Shown: piece after piece, positions 61,379-64,000 of the stretch | Numbering within the stretch: the first letter of the stretch is position 1 | How the letters are laid out: every line of letters begins with the position of its first letter | Assembly (NCBI GenBank): GCA_947503625.1 | Contig: CANNEK010000002.1 | Span: forward strand, 124,001 to 188,000 | Length of the DNA stretch: 64,000 bases | Direction of reading: 5' to 3' | DNA from: an uncultured Kordiimonas sp. | Lineage (GTDB): Bacteria > Pseudomonadota > Alphaproteobacteria > Sphingomonadales > Kordiimonadaceae | Translations under genes and position numbers: made by a program | The notes under the pieces: generated by a model | Seen by the model: the letters and a program-made list of their open reading frames with translations, nothing else | Database searches by the model: none | What the model was told of the DNA's origin: nothing

Positions 61379-61627
61379 AAGTTTTATAAAAAAATGACAA
61401 AAATTACTCCAGCTCAATGTCGCGCAGCCCGCTCTCTACTTGGTTGGCGACAGGACGAACTAGAGGCAGCATCTAGCGTTACGAAAAAGACCATCGCTGA
61501 CTTCGAGCGTGGAGCAAGCAAACCAAGAGAAGCGACGATTTCAACAATTAAGTCTACGCTTGAAGAAGCAGGTATCATCTTCATTCAGGAGAATGGGGAA
61601 GGCCCCGGCGTGCGCCTGAAGAAATAA
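61376..61627 (+). CDS. Small XRE-family HTH protein
   Basis: An 83-residue protein whose helix-turn-helix starts ITPAQCRAARSLLGWRQDELEAASSVTKKTIADFERG, the usual opener of phage-type and orphan XRE regulators in Alphaproteobacteria. The C-terminal half ends in EEAGIIFIQENGEGPGVRLKK, a common tail in this group. Two ATGs (61376 and 61394) are possible and neither has a Shine-Dalgarno; the second gives the usual family start. The gene is AT-richer than the chromosome. It probably represses itself through the palindromes upstream. Confidence 0.85.
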   Translation: MKFYKKMTKITPAQCRAARSLLGWRQDELEAASSVTKKTIADFERGASKPREATISTIKSTLEEAGIIFIQENGEGPGVRLKK

Positions 61628-61721
61628 CCCAGCCCCCTAATTCCGTGCCGTACGTCAGGTGTGAACCAATCTCGCAGCAATCCGCAAAGCTAAATTCTCA
61701 GACTGAGATAAACAAGAATAC

Positions 61722-61758
61722 ATAAATAAATGGCCTTTGGATGAACACCAAAGGCCAT
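61722..61758 (-). terminator. Leftward intrinsic terminator after the candidate immunity gene
   Basis: ATGGCCTTTGG (61730-61740) pairs perfectly with CCAAAGGCCAT (61748-61758), 11 bp over a 7-nt loop. Read leftward, the stem runs into TTTATTTAT. It lies about 60 nt past the stop of the minus-strand gene at 61820. Rightward no T-run follows, so it mainly serves leftward transcription. Confidence 0.75.
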
Positions 61759-61819
61759 GCGGCGAAGGAGCTGAGGTAAAGTTAAAATCGCATAGAATTG
61801 ATATACAAAATAACTAAAA

Positions 61820-62209
61820 CTATGGGGCTAACATATCTCGAGTATAGCGAATTTCATACAACCTGTCATCTTTGAAGGATAAGTGTACCGTCTCCTTATG
61901 AATACTTGGATATGATAGAATCCACTTATCCGAATCCCATAGGCGATATGACTGATCCCTATCAAATACTAGGAAAGTGTCACCGTTTATTCCGCGATAA
62001 CCGACAATCTTTAATTTAGTTCGGTAAACCGGATTAGTAGTCTTACGAATTACGTCTCGTTTACTGTCTCCAATTTCCAGGCCTCTATATTCACCTTTGT
62101 TAATCACTCCATTGGAGTCAAAGATTGGCAGTATGTTTTCCCAAAAAAAGAAAAACGTACTAATCAAAGCGATAAAAACCGATATCCTTATTAAGATTTT
62201 TTTTAACAT
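61820..62209 (-). CDS. Membrane-anchored small protein next to Rhs tip (candidate immunity protein)
   Basis: A 129-residue protein with one N-terminal hydrophobic segment (about 5-25) and a soluble remainder rich in Lys, Asp and aromatic residues, probably periplasmic. I do not recognise the family. Its start overlaps the end of the Rhs C-terminal frame by 7 nt. Small genes placed directly after an Rhs C-terminal toxin usually encode its immunity protein, and a membrane anchor would suit a toxin acting in the envelope. Composition is clearly AT-rich. Role is inference from place and size. Confidence 0.6.
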   Translation of the reverse strand: MLKKILIRISVFIALISTFFFFWENILPIFDSNGVINKGEYRGLEIGDSKRDVIRKTTNPVYRTKLKIVGYRGINGDTFLVFDRDQSYRLWDSDKWILSYPSIHKETVHLSFKDDRLYEIRYTRDMLAP

Positions 62210-62784
62210 GACCCGTCTGCTCTACACGCTTCAACGTCATTAACCAACTGTTCTCGGTTAATCTGTAAGTTACTCACAGCTTCTGCTCCCGGCAAAACGG
62301 AGTTGCTGGGTGGAGAAAAAGTATTACCTGCTAATCCTGCAGCTATTCGAGCAAGTCCTACAGCTGCTGAATTACTATTCGCACCTCTACCAGGTTGCAG
62401 TCCCGGGACAGTTTCGTAGTCAGGATTACCTATTACTGCATTACCAACAGCTCTTGTGAGGGCGTCCGGAGCATTGATTTGTGAAGAAGTCAGTCTTTCA
62501 GGGGACCCACTATCTCCATTTAGAAAAGATACAAAATCACCTGCATAACCAGCATCTGCCCTATCTGTATCGTCACCCGTACGAGTCACGTTTATCAATG
62601 GAGCATCTATTGAATCGCCGGCTGGCCCAAAACTAAATCTATCTGTAATTTGATGTCGCCCATCTTCCCCAACAGACGTAACAATAACGAAGCCATGCTG
62701 TGGGTTTTTCAAGTTGCTTGGCACTTGACTAAGTGGCCTTCCTATAAAGAATGAATCTAATCCCGTTGGATCTGTATTATTCAC
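62203..62784 (-). CDS. Rhs C-terminal tip (candidate toxin domain), detached from its core
   Basis: A 193-residue open frame starting within the end of an Rhs core motif: NNTDPTGLD, the usual boundary between the conserved core and the variable C-terminal toxin. The tip of about 185 residues contains QHGFVIVTSVGEDGRH, RFSFGPAG and GRGANSNSAAVGLA, a His...SFGP...NSNS pattern. That faintly recalls papain-like or NlpC-type folds; I do not recognise a named toxin. The GTG at 62784 has no good ribosome site, so it may be a silent remnant or part of a frameshifted gene. The downstream overlapping gene may encode immunity. Confidence 0.5.
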   Translation of the reverse strand: MNNTDPTGLDSFFIGRPLSQVPSNLKNPQHGFVIVTSVGEDGRHQITDRFSFGPAGDSIDAPLINVTRTGDDTDRADAGYAGDFVSFLNGDSGSPERLTSSQINAPDALTRAVGNAVIGNPDYETVPGLQPGRGANSNSAAVGLARIAAGLAGNTFSPPSNSVLPGAEAVSNLQINREQLVNDVEACRADGSC

Positions 62785-62913
62785 CGGATCATTTCCTGTA
62801 TATCCATACAGGTTTGGCCTACGGCCTCCTCCGCTACGCTTCGGGTATTATTGTCTTCATAGCCGATCGGGTCGACCTGCATGAAGCAACCTATACCCAG
62901 TTTTTAACTTCAA
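62785..62913 (-). pseudogene. Broken end of an Rhs core with frameshift and GC-rich insert
   Basis: Upstream of the tip frame lies more Rhs core in two frames. NLYGYTGNDPV (62785-62814) is in frame with the tip, while FMQVDPIGYED (near 62853-62885) is in another frame. Between them, 38 nt replace the two or three residues normally found there, and about 28 nt of that are a GC-rich stretch in AT-rich surroundings. The tip frame then meets a stop near 62845. Beyond that the sulfatase gene ends at 62914, so the rest of the Rhs gene is missing. Confidence 0.65.
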
Positions 62914-64000
62914 TCATTGCCCAGCCTGCTCCAAATCCCGTTTCATCCGGGCGTTGGCGGGTGGCTGTGCCCAGATGGTGCGGCCACTGTGCGCGGGTGT
63001 TTCATAGGTTTCAAAAAACGCTTCCAGCTTGCGGATCAGGGCTTCCTGCGCCGCCGGGCGCGGGGGCAGGCTGGCGTGTCGTTCACCAAGGGGGTGCGCC
63101 AGATCAAACCATGTGTCTGCGGGCGCAGTGGCGGCATCCGGGCTGTAGCGGCGCACCAGCTTCCAGCGGCCATCGGTGGCCATGCGGCTGTTGCCGCGTT
63201 CGGCAAACTGGGTGGTGCGCCAGCCGGTTGAACGCTCGCCCGCAAGCAGGGGCCGCAGCGATGTGCCGGGGCCATAAGCCGTGCCCGGATTTTCACCGCC
63301 CGCAATATCCAGAATGGTGGCATGCAGGTCGATCAGGTCGATAAATTCGCCCCGGTCCTGCCGGGGGCGCATGAGTGCCTTGGGGCCATAGGCAACCAGC
63401 GGAATGCGAATGGTTTCCTGATAAAAGTTAGGCGGATTGGTGGCGTTGGTTTTGCCGTACAGGCCGTACTGGCCAATGAGCATGCCGTGATCGGACGTGT
63501 AGACAAGCAGCGTGTTCCCGAGCAGGCCGCGCCCTTCCAGCGCATCAATCATGCGGCCAACCTGCTCGTCGATCAGGGAAACGGCGGCCAGATACTGCGC
63601 CAGCTGCTCGATATGGTCTGCCGGGGTGCGGGTGCCTGCGCCCCTGTCCGGCAGGTCAGACGCGCCGCCCGCGCGCACGATGCTTTCAGCCCGGCCCCGG
63701 TAATTGGCGACCAGCCGTTCGGGCAGGCCTTCAAACGGGGCATGGGGCTCGACAAAATTCAGGCTGATGAAAAAGGGCTTTTCAGATGGTTCGTCGATAA
63801 ACCCGATCGCGCTTTCGGTCAGGAAACGGGCCTGCACGCCGGTGTGGGCACGCTCTTGCCCGTCGTCGGAAAAATGCACCGTTCCCCGGTGCTGGTACTG
63901 GTTCTGCCAGCCTGCCTTGCGCGCATCATAGCTCAGCCAGCGGTCAAACCCGCGCTGCGGCACCGCGCTGTCAGTGGTGGCGTGCCATTTGCCAAACAGG
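62914..64000 (-). CDS. Sulfatase, C-terminal 362 residues (5' end beyond the window)
   Basis: The frame is open to the right edge, so the N-terminal part with the formylglycine Cys/Ser motif is not visible. What is seen begins with LFGKWHATT, the sulfatase GKWH motif whose Lys and His contact the active site. It continues with FDRWLSYDA, FISLNFVEPHAPFEGLPE, and VYTSDHGMLIGQYGLYGKTN, the metal-ligand Asp-His pair followed by Lys. The layout fits the choline-sulfatase/arylsulfatase family that removes sulfate esters from organic or polysaccharide substrates. Its stop is next to the Rhs remnant. Location (periplasm or cytoplasm) cannot be told without the N-terminus. Confidence 0.9.
   Translation of the reverse strand, partial: LFGKWHATTDSAVPQRGFDRWLSYDARKAGWQNQYQHRGTVHFSDDGQERAHTGVQARFLTESAIGFIDEPSEKPFFISLNFVEPHAPFEGLPERLVANYRGRAESIVRAGGASDLPDRGAGTRTPADHIEQLAQYLAAVSLIDEQVGRMIDALEGRGLLGNTLLVYTSDHGMLIGQYGLYGKTNATNPPNFYQETIRIPLVAYGPKALMRPRQDRGEFIDLIDLHATILDIAGGENPGTAYGPGTSLRPLLAGERSTGWRTTQFAERGNSRMATDGRWKLVRRYSPDAATAPADTWFDLAHPLGERHASLPPRPAAQEALIRKLEAFFETYETPAHSGRTIWAQPPANARMKRDLEQAGQ

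Noticed and set aside
1-64000. CRISPR arrays, tRNA or rRNA genes, intact insertion sequences or prophage
   Set aside because: No regularly spaced repeats, cloverleaf with CCA context, rRNA signature, transposase or phage structural gene was seen on either strand.

Overview
The window looks like a chromosomal segment of a Gram-negative marine-type alphaproteobacterium, possibly Kordiimonas-like. This is inference from family content: PAS_5 regulators, many secreted S9/M24/M20 peptidases, an OPT transporter, a MipA/OmpV porin-like protein and a CYP102-type P450. Most genes share a moderately GC-rich composition. Two patches are visibly AT-richer and look acquired: the SIR2-NTPase gene at 34.1-36.6 kb and the Rhs remnant with its neighbours at 61.3-62.9 kb. 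I see no rRNA, tRNA, CRISPR array or intact insertion sequence.

Layout. 0-5 kb: a 5'-nucleotidase-like exported protein whose metallophosphatase motifs are all degenerate sits 4 nt upstream of a membrane hybrid histidine kinase, then a cold-shock gene with its own terminator. 5-7 kb: an SDR39U1-type epimerase and an RluA-type pseudouridine synthase. 6.9-10.6 kb: a nonulosonic-acid (pseudaminic/legionaminic type) operon of PseG-like protein, HAD phosphatase, NeuB/PseI synthase and ATP-grasp protein. 10.9-13.5 kb: a KefF/KefC-type K+ efflux operon. 14-19.6 kb: secreted peptidases, an amidohydrolase and an exported RidA. 19.8-24.7 kb: an orphan membrane protein, a candidate small RNA with terminator, an OPT oligopeptide transporter with a small membrane partner, and a MATE pump.

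24.8-34 kb: MipA/OmpV, an iodotyrosine-deiodinase-like nitroreductase, a serine hydrolase with altered catalytic motif, a tiny ACT-like protein coupled to an AlkA glycosylase, a DUF442 phosphatase, oligopeptidase B and a cytosolic aminopeptidase P. 34.1-36.6 kb: a solitary SIR2 - P-loop NTPase - helical-repeat protein resembling antiphage NADase/STAND systems. 36.6-44.6 kb: OsmC, GST, TrhO, bacterioferritin and Bfd, a GT4 glycosyltransferase with a flippase-like membrane protein, a PAS_5 protein, SlyX and an unknown exported protein.

44.6-54.5 kb: YjiH gate protein, DUF2834 protein, M20 and S9 peptidases, a lipoprotein fusing redoxin, haem-c motif, a PHM-like copper monooxygenase region and EF-hands, a solitary solute-binding protein, and two paralogous secreted proteins. 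54.5-64 kb: a BM3-like P450-reductase fusion, a nucleoside/nucleobase uptake operon (NUP plus NCS2), two small HTH regulators around a Tat-exported protein, a broken Rhs tip with candidate toxin and immunity genes, and a sulfatase running off the right edge.

Together the ordinary genes describe a peptide- and nucleoside-scavenging heterotroph. The most interesting candidates are the pseudo-nucleotidase/kinase pair, the SIR2-NTPase gene, the redoxin-cytochrome-PHM fusion, the PseG-like protein lacking its motif histidine, the structured RNA at 20.7 kb and the Rhs remnant. Start codons were re-chosen by eye from Shine-Dalgarno spacing and family lengths.
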